From assembly GCA_035995985.1 (NCBI GenBank), contig DASYJY010000055.1:1-38440 (forward strand): a DNA stretch of 38,440 nucleotides, read 5' to 3'. Positions 14,561 through 25,067 of the stretch are shown here, one piece after another; positions within the stretch are counted from its first letter, which is position 1, and each line of letters starts with the position of its first letter. The position numbers and the translations under genes were made by a program. This stretch comes from JADGNZ01 sp035995985. GTDB lineage: Bacteria; Acidobacteriota; Thermoanaerobaculia; Gp7-AA8. Under the pieces are notes generated by a model. That model was not told where the DNA came from, searched no databases, and saw only the letters and a program-made list of their open reading frames with translations.

Positions 14561-16210
14561 CTATTTGACACAGGGCAACACCCGCGTCTCGGTGCCTCCC
14601 GCATCAACACTAGCCAGCGCGCCGATCGTCTTCGCGAGGAACGTCGGCGCGACCTCGTCGCTCCACGTCCCTTGCGTTATCCCTCGGCCGAAGAGCAGCA
14701 GCGGAACGTGCTGATCGTCGTCGACCGCCTGGCCGTGCGTCGTGCCGGTAGCCGACGAATATTTCCAGATGTAGCCGGCCTTCAGCGTGACGAGAACGTC
14801 GCCGCTGCGGTCGGCGCGGAAGGAGAGGCGCATCGCGGTTTCGATGCCTGACGACTGCGGATTGACGGCGATAAGGTCGCTGCTCGTGAACGCAGTGCGG
14901 ATGCCGTGAATCTGTTTCGCCGCGTCGCGCAGCGCACGCTTCACCCGCTCGCTGTCGAGATGCGCGGCACTGACGCGGGCCCAGTTCAGATACAACGCCG
15001 GCTCTTCGAAGTAACTCACCAGCGCGTTCGCGATCGGAGTTTTGCCGGTGACGGTAAGTCCGAGCATCTTCGCCGCCAGCTTCTCGAGTTGCAGGCGGTC
15101 AGGCGCGAGGTCCGCGAACGTCGTCGCGGTCTTCTTCGGATTCTGGAAATCGACGCGGCCGGCCTCGCGTCCCATGTCGCGCGCGACCTCCGGGATCGAC
15201 TGCACACCATGATCGGCGGTAATGGCGACCGTGTAGCGGCCGCCGAATTTCTGATCGAGCCAGTTGAAAAATTCTTCGAGTTGACGATCGGTGCGCATGA
15301 CGGAATCGGCGACTTCCAGCGAATCGGGACCGAAGGCGTGGCCGAGGTAGTCCTGCGAGGAGAGGCCGACGAAGAGGAGATCGGGCGAAGCGTCGTCCGT
15401 GCCGAGGTGCTCGTCATCGATGATGCGCTCGGCGAAGGTGAGGACGAGGTCGTTGCCGAACGGCGTGTACGTCAACTCGTCAATGGTCGCGATCGGATGC
15501 GGAAACTCGACGCCGAGGTTGCCATGCGTCGCCTTGTATTTGCGCAGCGACGCGGGATCGTGCGTCAGGCCCGCGAGATCAGCGGTGGGGATAAACGTTG
15601 ATTGAATCCATTCGCGATGCTGCGTCAGGACCGCGGGCACCGAGGTGTTGAACGCATTCAGCATCGTTCGGTTCGCGTGGTAGTAGCTGCTCGACGTGAA
15701 GCCGGGCATCTTGGGATCGAACCAATAGGCGGCGGTGGCCTTGCGGCCGGCCATGAGAATCGCAGCACGATCCTTGAGCGCGACGCCGATCACTTTCGAG
15801 CTGGCTGTTTTCTCCTGTAGCCGGTCGCCGAGGGAGTCGGAGTCGAGATTCAGCGGCGAGTATCCGCCGATGGCGCGCTTGTCCTCTGCGCAGTAAACCG
15901 GCGTCGCGGTGGTCCGATCGAGCCACGTATTCGCAACGATCCCGCTTCTTGCAGGCACGTAGCCGGTACCGATCGCAGCGTGGCCAGGTCCGGTGTAGGT
16001 GACGGCGTACGGATACAGCGCGCGTGTGAAATTGGCGCCGTGCTTGATGCCGCGATTGAATCCGCCGTCGGAGAGGTAGGGAGCGAATCTGGTCAGGTAT
16101 TCGTAGCGAAACTGGTCGACGGAGATGACTACGATGAGGTCGGGTTGCTGTGCGCTCAGTGGGACGGCGATGAGAATGATGATGGCGATGCGTTTCAGCA
16201 TGGCGAGCAT
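14561..16210 (-). CDS. PafA-like alkaline phosphatase (type I phosphodiesterase superfamily)
   Basis: This 549-residue exported enzyme has a signal peptide ending near PLSAQQ and an alkaline-phosphatase-superfamily domain. The start VVISVDQFRYEYL carries the first metal ligand, Asp 32. YAVTYTGPGHAAIGTG contains the probable catalytic Thr 73. AITADHGVQSIPEVARDMG supplies the paired Asp-His ligands, and the late segment DDDQHVPLLLFG contains a likely metal-binding His. This is the layout of PafA-type phosphate-irrepressible phosphatases, which release phosphate from monoesters in the periplasm. The start at MLAMLKR or MLKR is not resolved, as neither has a clear ribosome-binding site. Confidence 0.88.
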   Translation of the reverse strand: MLAMLKRIAIIILIAVPLSAQQPDLIVVISVDQFRYEYLTRFAPYLSDGGFNRGIKHGANFTRALYPYAVTYTGPGHAAIGTGYVPARSGIVANTWLDRTTATPVYCAEDKRAIGGYSPLNLDSDSLGDRLQEKTASSKVIGVALKDRAAILMAGRKATAAYWFDPKMPGFTSSSYYHANRTMLNAFNTSVPAVLTQHREWIQSTFIPTADLAGLTHDPASLRKYKATHGNLGVEFPHPIATIDELTYTPFGNDLVLTFAERIIDDEHLGTDDASPDLLFVGLSSQDYLGHAFGPDSLEVADSVMRTDRQLEEFFNWLDQKFGGRYTVAITADHGVQSIPEVARDMGREAGRVDFQNPKKTATTFADLAPDRLQLEKLAAKMLGLTVTGKTPIANALVSYFEEPALYLNWARVSAAHLDSERVKRALRDAAKQIHGIRTAFTSSDLIAVNPQSSGIETAMRLSFRADRSGDVLVTLKAGYIWKYSSATGTTHGQAVDDDQHVPLLLFGRGITQGTWSDEVAPTFLAKTIGALASVDAGGTETRVLPCVK

Positions 16211-16211
16211 G

Positions 16212-16634
16212 TTAAGGGAGACGGTTCACGCGGAGATGGGGAGAGGCGGAGGGAGGGAGGCGGTTGACGATGCGGCGCAGGCCTTCTTTCAGGGTTGCGC
16301 CGCCGAAGTTGATTAGGAGTCCCACGTGTAGATCTGTGAGGCGGAGGTAGGTGAGGAGTTGTTTCGTGTGGACGGGCGCGAGTTGCTCGATCGATTTGAT
16401 TTCAACGATGACTCGGTCGTCGACGAGCATGTCGAGACGAAATGCGTTGTCGAACGAAATGCCCTCGTGTTCGAAGCCGATCGTTTTCTGCCGCTCGATC
16501 GCAAAGCCGCGATTGACGAGCCACTGTGCCAGCACGGCCTCATGAACCGATTCGAGCAGACCGGGTCCAAACTTGCTGTGGATCTGAATCGCCGAATCGA
16601 CGATCGCCCGAGTAATCTCGTCCAATTCATGCAT
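16212..16634 (-). CDS. GxxExxY-family, PD-(D/E)xK-like protein
   Basis: This 140-residue protein belongs to the GxxExxY family (PF13366/TIGR04256). The signature GPGLLESVHEAVL carries His in place of the family Tyr. RLDMLVDDRVIVEIKS shows the Asp...Glu-x-Lys core of PD-(D/E)xK nucleases, and KQLLTYLRLTDLHVGLLINFG is the usual C-terminal motif. The function is unknown, though the fold suggests nucleic-acid cleavage. The last dozen or so residues and an upstream segment 17-44 bp before the ATG are encoded by inverted copies of a CGCGGAG-type repeat (16225-16251 and 16651-16678), so the gene sits inside terminal inverted repeats. Confidence 0.85.
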   Translation of the reverse strand: MHELDEITRAIVDSAIQIHSKFGPGLLESVHEAVLAQWLVNRGFAIERQKTIGFEHEGISFDNAFRLDMLVDDRVIVEIKSIEQLAPVHTKQLLTYLRLTDLHVGLLINFGGATLKEGLRRIVNRLPPSASPHLRVNRLP

Positions 16635-16678
16635 AGCTCTCTCTGCCTTTCTCCGCCTCTCCTCGAACTCCGCGTGAA
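16225..16678. repeat. Inverted repeats bounding the GxxExxY gene
   Basis: The left arm has TTCACGCGGAG (16225-16235), a 4-base gap and GGAGAGGCGGAG (16240-16251). The right arm has the exact reverse complements, CTCCGCCTCTCC (16651-16662), a 5-base gap and CTCCGCGTGAA (16668-16678). All 23 block positions match. The arms enclose nearly all of the GxxExxY reading frame. No direct target-site duplication or transposase was recognised. Confidence 0.75.
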
Positions 16679-16737
16679 AACGTTCCCTCGGAATTCTTGA
16701 GAAAGCAAGAAACTCCACCATTGGTAGGATCACCCGC

Positions 16738-17517
16738 ATGGTCAAGAAGACGACAAACCAACAAACCACTACTCCTCAACTCGAGGCGTTACGAAAAGGG
16801 CAGGCGAAGAAGCGGTCGACGATCGATCCGTCGCACATCCTCGACAAGGCCATTTACCAGCTCTGGGAGACCATCAACGATCTCGATCAGATTCAGCCGG
16901 AGCGGGTCGAGCATTACCGCGTCTCCGTGTTCGGAAGCTCGCGTATTCAGCGCGGCGATCCCATTTACGATCAGGCCAAGAAACTCTGCTACGAGCTGGC
17001 GCGCCTCGGGGCGGACATCGTCACTGGCGGCGGTCCGGGACTGATGGAAGCAGCCAATGCCGGAGCGATGGAGGGGCAGACCGAGAGTCATTCGCGGTCA
17101 TTCGGACTGGCGATTCATCTCCCAACCGAGGAGTCCGCGAATGCGTTCGTGAACAAGGTGTTCCGGCATCGAACGTTCTTTTCAAGGCTGCATCACTTCA
17201 TCCGGCTCTCGTCCGCGTTCATCGTTTTGCCGGGCGGCATCGGAACGGCGCTCGAACTGTTCATGGTGTGGCAGCTCATTCAGGTCAAGCACGTCACAGA
17301 GCATCCGCTGATTCTGGTCGGTACAATGTGGAACGGTCTGATCGACTGGATCAACGAGTCGATGATCACGCGCGGGCTGGCCAGTCCGCAGGATATGAAC
17401 GCGGTTACGGTGGTCGCCTCGTACGAAGAGGCCATCCCGATCATCCGCGCGTCATACGAACGCTACATTCAGGAGAAATCGAATGCCCACGAAGGAACAG
17501 ATTCTCGACGCGCTTAA
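16738..17517 (+). CDS. LOG-family (TIGR00730-like) Rossmann-fold protein
   Basis: This 259-residue protein has the LOG/lysine-decarboxylase-like fold. An N-terminal helical extension precedes YRVSVFGSSRI. The nucleotide-binding segment GADIVTGGGPGLMEAANAGA and the family signature LPGGIGTALELFMVWQ (PGGxGTxxE) are present. LOG proteins hydrolyse nucleoside 5'-monophosphates, often releasing cytokinin bases; some are general nucleotide hydrolases. The length with its extension fits the larger bacterial members. Its 3' end overlaps the next gene by 35 bp in another frame, so the two are probably cotranscribed. Confidence 0.85.
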   Translation: MVKKTTNQQTTTPQLEALRKGQAKKRSTIDPSHILDKAIYQLWETINDLDQIQPERVEHYRVSVFGSSRIQRGDPIYDQAKKLCYELARLGADIVTGGGPGLMEAANAGAMEGQTESHSRSFGLAIHLPTEESANAFVNKVFRHRTFFSRLHHFIRLSSAFIVLPGGIGTALELFMVWQLIQVKHVTEHPLILVGTMWNGLIDWINESMITRGLASPQDMNAVTVVASYEEAIPIIRASYERYIQEKSNAHEGTDSRRA

Positions 17518-18583
17518 AGGCGTCAAATTTCCCGGACTCTCGCGCGACATCGTGTCGTTCGGGTTCGTCCATGACGTCAGCGTCGACGGCGGCAACGTCT
17601 CCTTCACGGTGCGCTTCCAGACCGAGAACCAGAACGCGGCTGCGCAGATCAGTCGCGATGCTGAAACGGCAGTGAAAGCTGTGCCGGGAGTCGAGAGCGT
17701 GAAGATGCACGTCGACGTCGGCTCGCGATCGGCAGCCGGACCGCAGGGCGGCCCGGCGGCCGAGCAGATTCTCTCCGGCGTCAAGTACAAGATCGCCGTT
17801 GCATCAGGCAAGGGCGGCGTCGGCAAGTCCACCGTCTCCACGAACCTCGCCCTCGCATTGCGCGCGCTCGGCTACACCGTCGGCATGCTCGACGCCGACA
17901 TCTACGGACCGTCGCAGCAGATGATGCTCGGGATTCACGGACGTCCGCAGATTGACGAGACGGACGAGAAGATCCTGCCGATGGAGAACCACGGGGTGAA
18001 GACGATGTCGCTCGGCCTGATTACCGATCCCGACACGCCCGTGATCTGGCGCGGCCCGATGGTCATGAAGGCGCTCGATCAGTTTCTCAGCGACGTGAAG
18101 TGGGGCACGCTCGATTTCATGATCATCGATCTCCCTCCCGGCACCGGCGACGCGCAATTGACGCTGACGCAGAAGGTGCCGCTGTCCGGCGCAGTGGTCG
18201 TGACGACGCCGCAGGATGTGGCGCTGATCGATGCCCGCAAAGGGCTGGCGATGTTCCGCAAAGTGAACGTTCCCGTCCTCGGCATCATCGAGAACATGAG
18301 CTACTTCATCTGCCGCCACTGCGGCGAGCGCGAAGAAATCTTCGGCCACGGCGGCGGCCGCAAGACTGCGGAGCTCCTCGGCGTCCCCTTCCTCGGCGAG
18401 ATCCCGATCGATCCGAAGGTCGTGGTCGGTGGCGACAGCGGCGAACCGATCTTCGTCCTCGATCCGACGTCCGCGGCGGCCGAGGCCTTCCGCAAGTTGG
18501 CGGAGACGGTGGTGCAGCAAGTCGAATCCGGCCACGCGGGACACACGCACGCACCGGGAGAGCCAGTACACGCGCATTCGTAG
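17483..18583 (+). CDS. mrp: Mrp/NBP35-type iron-sulfur carrier ATPase (ApbC)
   Basis: This 366-residue protein carries and transfers iron-sulfur clusters. Residues 1-80 form the MIP18/DUF59 domain. The P-loop ATPase begins at VKYKIAVASGKGGVGKST (deviant Walker A, 109-117), with LDADIYGPSQ and IDLPPGTGDAQLT as further signatures. The cluster-binding CxxC is at 277/280 (FICRHCG). An unusual tail of about 17 residues with five histidines (GHAGHTHAPGEPVHAHS) closes the protein and may bind metal. A GGAG ribosome-binding site lies inside the end of the upstream LOG gene. Confidence 0.93.
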   Translation: MPTKEQILDALKGVKFPGLSRDIVSFGFVHDVSVDGGNVSFTVRFQTENQNAAAQISRDAETAVKAVPGVESVKMHVDVGSRSAAGPQGGPAAEQILSGVKYKIAVASGKGGVGKSTVSTNLALALRALGYTVGMLDADIYGPSQQMMLGIHGRPQIDETDEKILPMENHGVKTMSLGLITDPDTPVIWRGPMVMKALDQFLSDVKWGTLDFMIIDLPPGTGDAQLTLTQKVPLSGAVVVTTPQDVALIDARKGLAMFRKVNVPVLGIIENMSYFICRHCGEREEIFGHGGGRKTAELLGVPFLGEIPIDPKVVVGGDSGEPIFVLDPTSAAAEAFRKLAETVVQQVESGHAGHTHAPGEPVHAHS

Positions 18584-18605
18584 TTCAACGTTCCCCGGAG
18601 ACCCC

Positions 18606-20015
18606 ATGAAAAAATCCCTCGGCGTCGTTCTTTTCCTCTTATCGGCCCCGCTTCTCTTCGCGCAGACAACGGTCACGGCCATCCTTCCGGCGTCCGGCGT
18701 TACGACGGGCGGCGACTTCGTGCACATACGAGGCATTGGACTGCACAATCCTGCGCAGGTTTGTCCGGGGCCGTCGTGCACTACGTCGGTGAAGTTCGGC
18801 GACGCGCTCGGCCGCGTCATCTCGAACACCTACTACGAGATCGTAGCGATCGCTCCGCCACACGAGGCCGGCGGTGTCGACGTCACCGTCAGCATCACCG
18901 GTTTTGCGAATACCGTCGTTCTTACAAATGCATACCGATATCTGAGCCGTTCTGTCGACGAGTTGGACCGGATCCTCTTGCCGGTTGCAGCCTCCGGCCC
19001 GGGTCCGAACGCGGCGCGATTCGAGACGGAGATTTTGATCACGAATGCAGGCGACGAAGAAGTTCCGGTCAGCGGTGCCGCGGTACCTACCAACACAGGC
19101 ATCTCGCCGGCGCCGATTCCCCGCGTTCCGCCCCACACCACCGGCACGTTTACAGACGGATTGGCTGGTGCGCAGTTTTCTCCGGGCGCGTTCATCTTTG
19201 TTCCAGCTCGGATGGCCCGTGATGTCATCGCCAAAGTGCGTGTACACGACACGTCTCGCGACGCCTCGTCATTCGGCGTGGAGATTCCAGTGGTCTCCGA
19301 CCGGGACTTCGCCGCGACGGTGCGGCTGGCGGGCATTCCGACAGACGCGCGATTTCGCTCCACGTTGCGCGTCTACGCGTACGACACGCGAAACTTCGGA
19401 CCGGTCACTCTTCGCGTGCGAGACTCCGCCGACGGCAAGTTGCTGGTGACGGTGCCGGTTGCGCTCATTTCCCCGAACGCGCGCACGGAAACAGGAGACC
19501 TCGTTCCTGCCGCGGCGCAGCTTTCGCTCGACTCGATCATCGCGCCGCTCCGCGGCCATCGCCTTCGCATCGACATCGCCGATTCCGATGCGGTCCGGCC
19601 GATCTGGGCCTTCGTCTCGATCACGAACAATCAGACGCAGGAAATCACGCTGGTCACGCCACAGGCAGCGGGTGCCGCTGTCACGCCGGAGAAAATCCCG
19701 CTCGGCTGGTGGATGATGTCGGGAGGAAACCTCATTTCTGTCGGAGCGGCCGACTCACAGGTCTATCTCGGATGCCGCTTCGGAACGTTCAAAACGCCGT
19801 CGTCGCTCGATTCCGACGGTCGTTTCGAGACCACCGGTTCGCTCTCCGGACCTGGGCCGGACCAGAACGGCGTGCCGCCATTGCATTTCGAAGGACGCAT
19901 TGCCGAGGGATGGCTCAACCTGACGATCCGCTCGGGTGCGGCAGTGGTCACCACCACCCAGTTTCAGTTCATGGGACCGCAGCAACCCGGCCCAATTCCT
20001 CTTCCGTGCCCTTGA
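18606..20015 (+). CDS. Secreted IPT/TIG-domain protein
   Basis: This 469-residue exported protein has a signal peptide (MKKSLGVVLFLLSAPLLFAQ) and an IPT/TIG immunoglobulin-like domain at about residues 22-115 (VTAILPASGVTTGGDFVHIRG ... VTVSITGFANTVVLTNAY). The rest is beta-rich, with segments ARFETEILITNAGDEEVPV and WAFVSITNNQTQEITLV that recur in secreted proteins of this kind of organism, and no catalytic motif. There is no C-terminal anchor; the end is proline-rich (GPIPLPCP). It is probably extracellular or surface-bound. It follows mrp by 22 bp but is unlikely to be functionally linked. Confidence 0.72.
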   Translation: MKKSLGVVLFLLSAPLLFAQTTVTAILPASGVTTGGDFVHIRGIGLHNPAQVCPGPSCTTSVKFGDALGRVISNTYYEIVAIAPPHEAGGVDVTVSITGFANTVVLTNAYRYLSRSVDELDRILLPVAASGPGPNAARFETEILITNAGDEEVPVSGAAVPTNTGISPAPIPRVPPHTTGTFTDGLAGAQFSPGAFIFVPARMARDVIAKVRVHDTSRDASSFGVEIPVVSDRDFAATVRLAGIPTDARFRSTLRVYAYDTRNFGPVTLRVRDSADGKLLVTVPVALISPNARTETGDLVPAAAQLSLDSIIAPLRGHRLRIDIADSDAVRPIWAFVSITNNQTQEITLVTPQAAGAAVTPEKIPLGWWMMSGGNLISVGAADSQVYLGCRFGTFKTPSSLDSDGRFETTGSLSGPGPDQNGVPPLHFEGRIAEGWLNLTIRSGAAVVTTTQFQFMGPQQPGPIPLPCP

Positions 20016-20027
20016 TCAATCAGCGAA

Positions 20028-20340
20028 TCAATTGAACCTGCCACGCCAGTAGTATGGTTTGCGGCTTGTGTGAGCGAGAGCCATCATTTCCACGTAGTCG
20101 TCGTGATTGCGGTAGATCACAAAGAATGGGAAGTGCCGCAGGAGAACTCGTCTGGCGGTGCCGCGCACGCGCGCTCGGGGTACGTTCGCCGATCAGCGGA
20201 TATTCGGAGATAAGTTTGAACGCTGTCTGGACTTCATTCCAGAGCCGCTCGCCAAGGAAGGGTGAGCGCGCTGCGTAGTACTGAATGTGACTGAAGATGT
20301 CGTCGTCGGCGAACGGATTCGTCCGAACAGGTTTACTCAC
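20028..20340 (-). pseudogene. RelE/ParE-family toxin, frameshifted
   Basis: The first 50 residues are a normal ParE/RelE-type toxin N-terminus (MSKPVRTNPFADDDIFSHI ... LISEYPLIGE). The reading frame then changes near 20176-20188. In the original frame the rest is not toxin-like and runs to a stop at 20020. In the adjacent frame the true C-terminus is visible: RGTARRVLLRHFPFFVIYR, then the segment VEMMALAHTSRKPYYWRGRFN, ending at TGA (20030-20028). One extra base, or two missing, explains this. It is either an inactivated toxin or a sequencing error in a GC-rich stretch. It overlaps the antitoxin gene by four bases. Confidence 0.8.
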
Positions 20341-20570
20341 CGACCGAATATATCGCCCTCAATCCGGCGCCTGAGGACATTCCAATCGGAAGTAACTACC
20401 TGGCCGCTGTCGACCGCGGCGCTACGACGCTCCAGCTCGCGGGCCCACGCTTCATCAACGTCGGCATCCTGAGTCTCTTCGAGACTTTCGAGTATGCGTG
20501 CAGCAACTTCCGCACGATCTTGCTCGGGAAGGCCAAGAACTTCGGCGACTAACTGTTCTGTGTCTCGCAT
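20337..20570 (-). CDS. Antitoxin of the PF09720/TIGR02574 addiction-module family
   Basis: This 77-residue protein matches the 'putative addiction module component' family: a helical N-terminus LVAEVLGLPEQDRAEVAARI, then LESLEE, DEAWARELERRSAAVDSG and a C-terminal toxin-binding stretch VLRRRIEGDI. In this family the antitoxin gene precedes a ParE/RelE toxin, as here, with an ATGA overlap (20337-20340). The antitoxin is intact while its toxin partner is frameshifted. No strong ribosome-binding site is visible. Confidence 0.88.
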   Translation of the reverse strand: MRDTEQLVAEVLGLPEQDRAEVAARILESLEETQDADVDEAWARELERRSAAVDSGQVVTSDWNVLRRRIEGDIFGR

Positions 20571-20598
20571 CGGCGCGAATTCTACGCCGGACCGAGAT

Positions 20599-21243
20599 TT
20601 AGAACAGCAATCGTCCCATGGCTTGCTCTGCTGCCAGCATGTCGAGAAAGCGATTCCGCGAAATCTCGCGCGCGCCGAGGGCGGCCATGTGCGGCGTGGT
20701 GACCTGGCAGTCGATCCATGTTGCGCCGCGTTCGCGGAGGTGCTCGATCAGGAAGAGCAGCGCGAGTTTGGAGGCGTCCGGCGCGCGGTGGAACATCGAC
20801 TCGCCGGTGAAGACGCCGCCGGAATCGACGCCGTAGAGACCTCCGACGAGAACTCCATCGCTCCAGACTTCGACGCTGTGCGCGTCTCCGGCGCGATGCA
20901 GACTGGTGTATGCAGCGATCATTTCTGGACCGATCCACGTGCCGATGTCGTCGCCGCGCGGAGAATCGGCGCACGATGCGATGACCTGCTCGAACGCGCA
21001 GTCGATCGAGTATGTGAACCCGCTTCGCTTCTCCGACTTTCGCAGCGATCGTCCGACGTGCAGCTCGTCGAAAAAGATCACCGTTCTTCGCCGCGGTGAA
21101 AACCACGGCAGCGTCAACTCCTCGTGCGGCCACGGAAAGATGCCGTGGCGATACGCGTCGCGCAGCGTCTCCACGCGCAGGTCATCGCCGATGGCGACGA
21201 CGTCGCCGCGGACGTAGCGAGGATCGGGGAAGCGGGATTTCAC
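20599..21243 (-). CDS. aat: Leucyl/phenylalanyl-tRNA-protein transferase
   Basis: This 214-residue enzyme transfers Leu or Phe from tRNA to the N-terminus of proteins beginning with Lys or Arg, creating primary N-degrons for ClpS/ClpAP. Signatures include YRHGIFPWPHEELTLPWFSP, FDELHVGRSLRKSEK, DIGTWIGPEMIAAYTSLHRAG, AHSVEVW, GGLYGV, GGVFTGESMFHRAPDASKLA and WIDCQVTTPHMAALGARE. The length is slightly short of the E. coli protein. The start is GTG, overlapping the stop of the upstream hydrolase gene (GTGA, 21240-21243). clpS and clpA lie further upstream on the same strand, giving a compact N-degron locus. Confidence 0.95.
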   Translation of the reverse strand: MKSRFPDPRYVRGDVVAIGDDLRVETLRDAYRHGIFPWPHEELTLPWFSPRRRTVIFFDELHVGRSLRKSEKRSGFTYSIDCAFEQVIASCADSPRGDDIGTWIGPEMIAAYTSLHRAGDAHSVEVWSDGVLVGGLYGVDSGGVFTGESMFHRAPDASKLALLFLIEHLRERGATWIDCQVTTPHMAALGAREISRNRFLDMLAAEQAMGRLLF

Positions 21244-22598
21244 GGAAACTTTGTCGCGTAGGCAGCGTGAGGAATCGCCTTCGCGCAGGAGGCGTCAAGG
21301 TGATCGAACGAACCGGCATCGAAGAACGCGATTTCGAGCGCGAGCGCGCAGTCGCTCGGTTCGGTGTGCGCGTTGTTCGCGAGGACGATCATCCGTGCGC
21401 GCGGTAGCTGCGACTGCAACAGCTCCGCCCATCGCGACGGCGTGACCGGATCGCGATCGCCGGTGAGGATCAGCACCGGCACGTCGATCGCGGGCACCGT
21501 TACGCGCGGCGCTCGTCCGGGTGCCCACGCCTGACAGGCCGCAATCTGGCGCCGCACGCGGTAGTCGCCGAGGAATGTGTTGGTTGTCGCTCGCCGAATT
21601 GCGGCGTCATCGATCCCGCGAATGTCTCCGGGACAGGAGATCGAAAGGAATGGGCCGATGTCGTCGTACCAGCCGTCGCGGTAGCGCAGCCAGTAGGTTC
21701 CGATCCAGCTCCAGTCGCCGGCGGCGGCCAGATGGAGCATCAGCGGAATGAGGCGCTGGCGCTCCGCCGAATACATCTGCGAACGAAGGAACTCGCCGAA
21801 CGCGCCGCGCGTCATCGTGACGTGGTATTGGCCGGCAGTGAAGTGCGCAGGCTTCACATCAAGTGTGCCGAGGATTTTCGTCAGATCGCCGGCGATATCG
21901 GGGAACGAAGCCGCACATGCAGAGTCGGCGCGGCATTCGGCGATGATGCGATCGAGCACCGACTGCGCGTCGCGCGCGGTTTCCAACGGCATCGCATTTT
22001 GCGGCGGCAGCGGTCCCTCGAGCAGCAGCGAGTGGACCGATTTCGGATGCCGCTCCAGAAAGGTGAGCGCCGAGCGCGTCCCGTAGGAAATGCCAACGAT
22101 ATCGATCGAGTCGTATCCGAGCGCGCGGCGGAGAGCGTCGAGGTCATCAGTAAATTGCGGAGTGGTGTAGGCAGTCAAATCGCTGTGCTTCGCGATTTCC
22201 TGCCGGCAATCGCGGATGAACGGCAGCGGAAAGAGCTCGCCTTCGATCAGTTCGCGCCCATGTTTCTTTTGCGCGTCGGGACAGCGCAGCGGCGCGGAGC
22301 CGCCGGTGCCGCGCTGATCGACGAGGACGACGTCATGCCGGCGCATTTCGGCGCCGAAGATCTTGACCTCATCCTCCGCGCCCGGCGTCGTCGCGATGCC
22401 TGGTCCGCCGCTGAAAGGAAAGACCGCCGAATCGTTGTGCTCGCGCGCGGCGAACACGATCACTTTCAGCGGCAGCATGCGCGAGGAGCGCGGCGATTCG
22501 CTAACGTCGAACGTGCCGCAGCGCGCCGGTGTGCCGGCGATCGTGCACGGTGCGAGATGAAGCAAAGCGGCAAGCGAAGCAGCGAAAAGCGTAATCAC
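21240..22598 (-). CDS. Exported S33-type alpha/beta hydrolase (aminopeptidase-like)
   Basis: This protein of about 452 residues is an alpha/beta hydrolase of the tripeptidyl-aminopeptidase/proline-iminopeptidase type. A hydrophobic leader (ITLFAASLAALLHLAPC) suggests export. FPFSGGPGIATT is the oxyanion HGGPG-like motif, VLVDQRGTGGSAPL follows, GISYGTRSAL carries the nucleophile Ser, and the C-terminal TAP-like region has LTGDRDPVTPSRW (Asp) and NNAHTEPSDC (His). No in-frame ATG is available near the leader; GTG at 22598 is my best start, but it is uncertain. It lies between clpA and aat, and the translational overlap with aat suggests joint expression. Confidence 0.85.
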   Translation of the reverse strand: MITLFAASLAALLHLAPCTIAGTPARCGTFDVSESPRSSRMLPLKVIVFAAREHNDSAVFPFSGGPGIATTPGAEDEVKIFGAEMRRHDVVLVDQRGTGGSAPLRCPDAQKKHGRELIEGELFPLPFIRDCRQEIAKHSDLTAYTTPQFTDDLDALRRALGYDSIDIVGISYGTRSALTFLERHPKSVHSLLLEGPLPPQNAMPLETARDAQSVLDRIIAECRADSACAASFPDIAGDLTKILGTLDVKPAHFTAGQYHVTMTRGAFGEFLRSQMYSAERQRLIPLMLHLAAAGDWSWIGTYWLRYRDGWYDDIGPFLSISCPGDIRGIDDAAIRRATTNTFLGDYRVRRQIAACQAWAPGRAPRVTVPAIDVPVLILTGDRDPVTPSRWAELLQSQLPRARMIVLANNAHTEPSDCALALEIAFFDAGSFDHLDASCAKAIPHAAYATKFP

Positions 22599-22650
22599 AA
22601 CGCGAACGTTAATGCATCTCGATGAGGCGCAGGCATCGCACGTTGCTAAA

Positions 22651-22745
22651 GCACAGACAAGGGTGTCTGTGCCACACCAGCGCTTGCCTGTAACACCAAT
22701 GGGTTTACGGCAGGATGAATGTGGCACAGACACTCTTGTCTGTGC
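22651..22745. repeat. Inverted pair of GCACAGACA hairpins
   Basis: Two 25-bp arms at 22651-22675 and 22721-22745 are inverted copies (24/25), with a 45-bp loop. Each arm is itself a hairpin: GCACAGACA-AGGG-TGTCTGTGC and its counterpart with ACTC in the loop. The element sits in the 188-bp gap between clpA and the S33 hydrolase gene on the same strand and may attenuate read-through. The sequence resembles dispersed repeats I have seen in other environmental genomes, but that is memory only. Confidence 0.75.
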
Positions 22746-22786
22746 CGGTGCTCGGGACGGCTGCGGCAATCAACACCGCTGTAGGT

Positions 22787-25024
<2,238 letters not shown>

Positions 25025-25067
25025 GATTTGCGGGGAGTAGAACCACTGCCGAGGCGGGCGGATTTCG

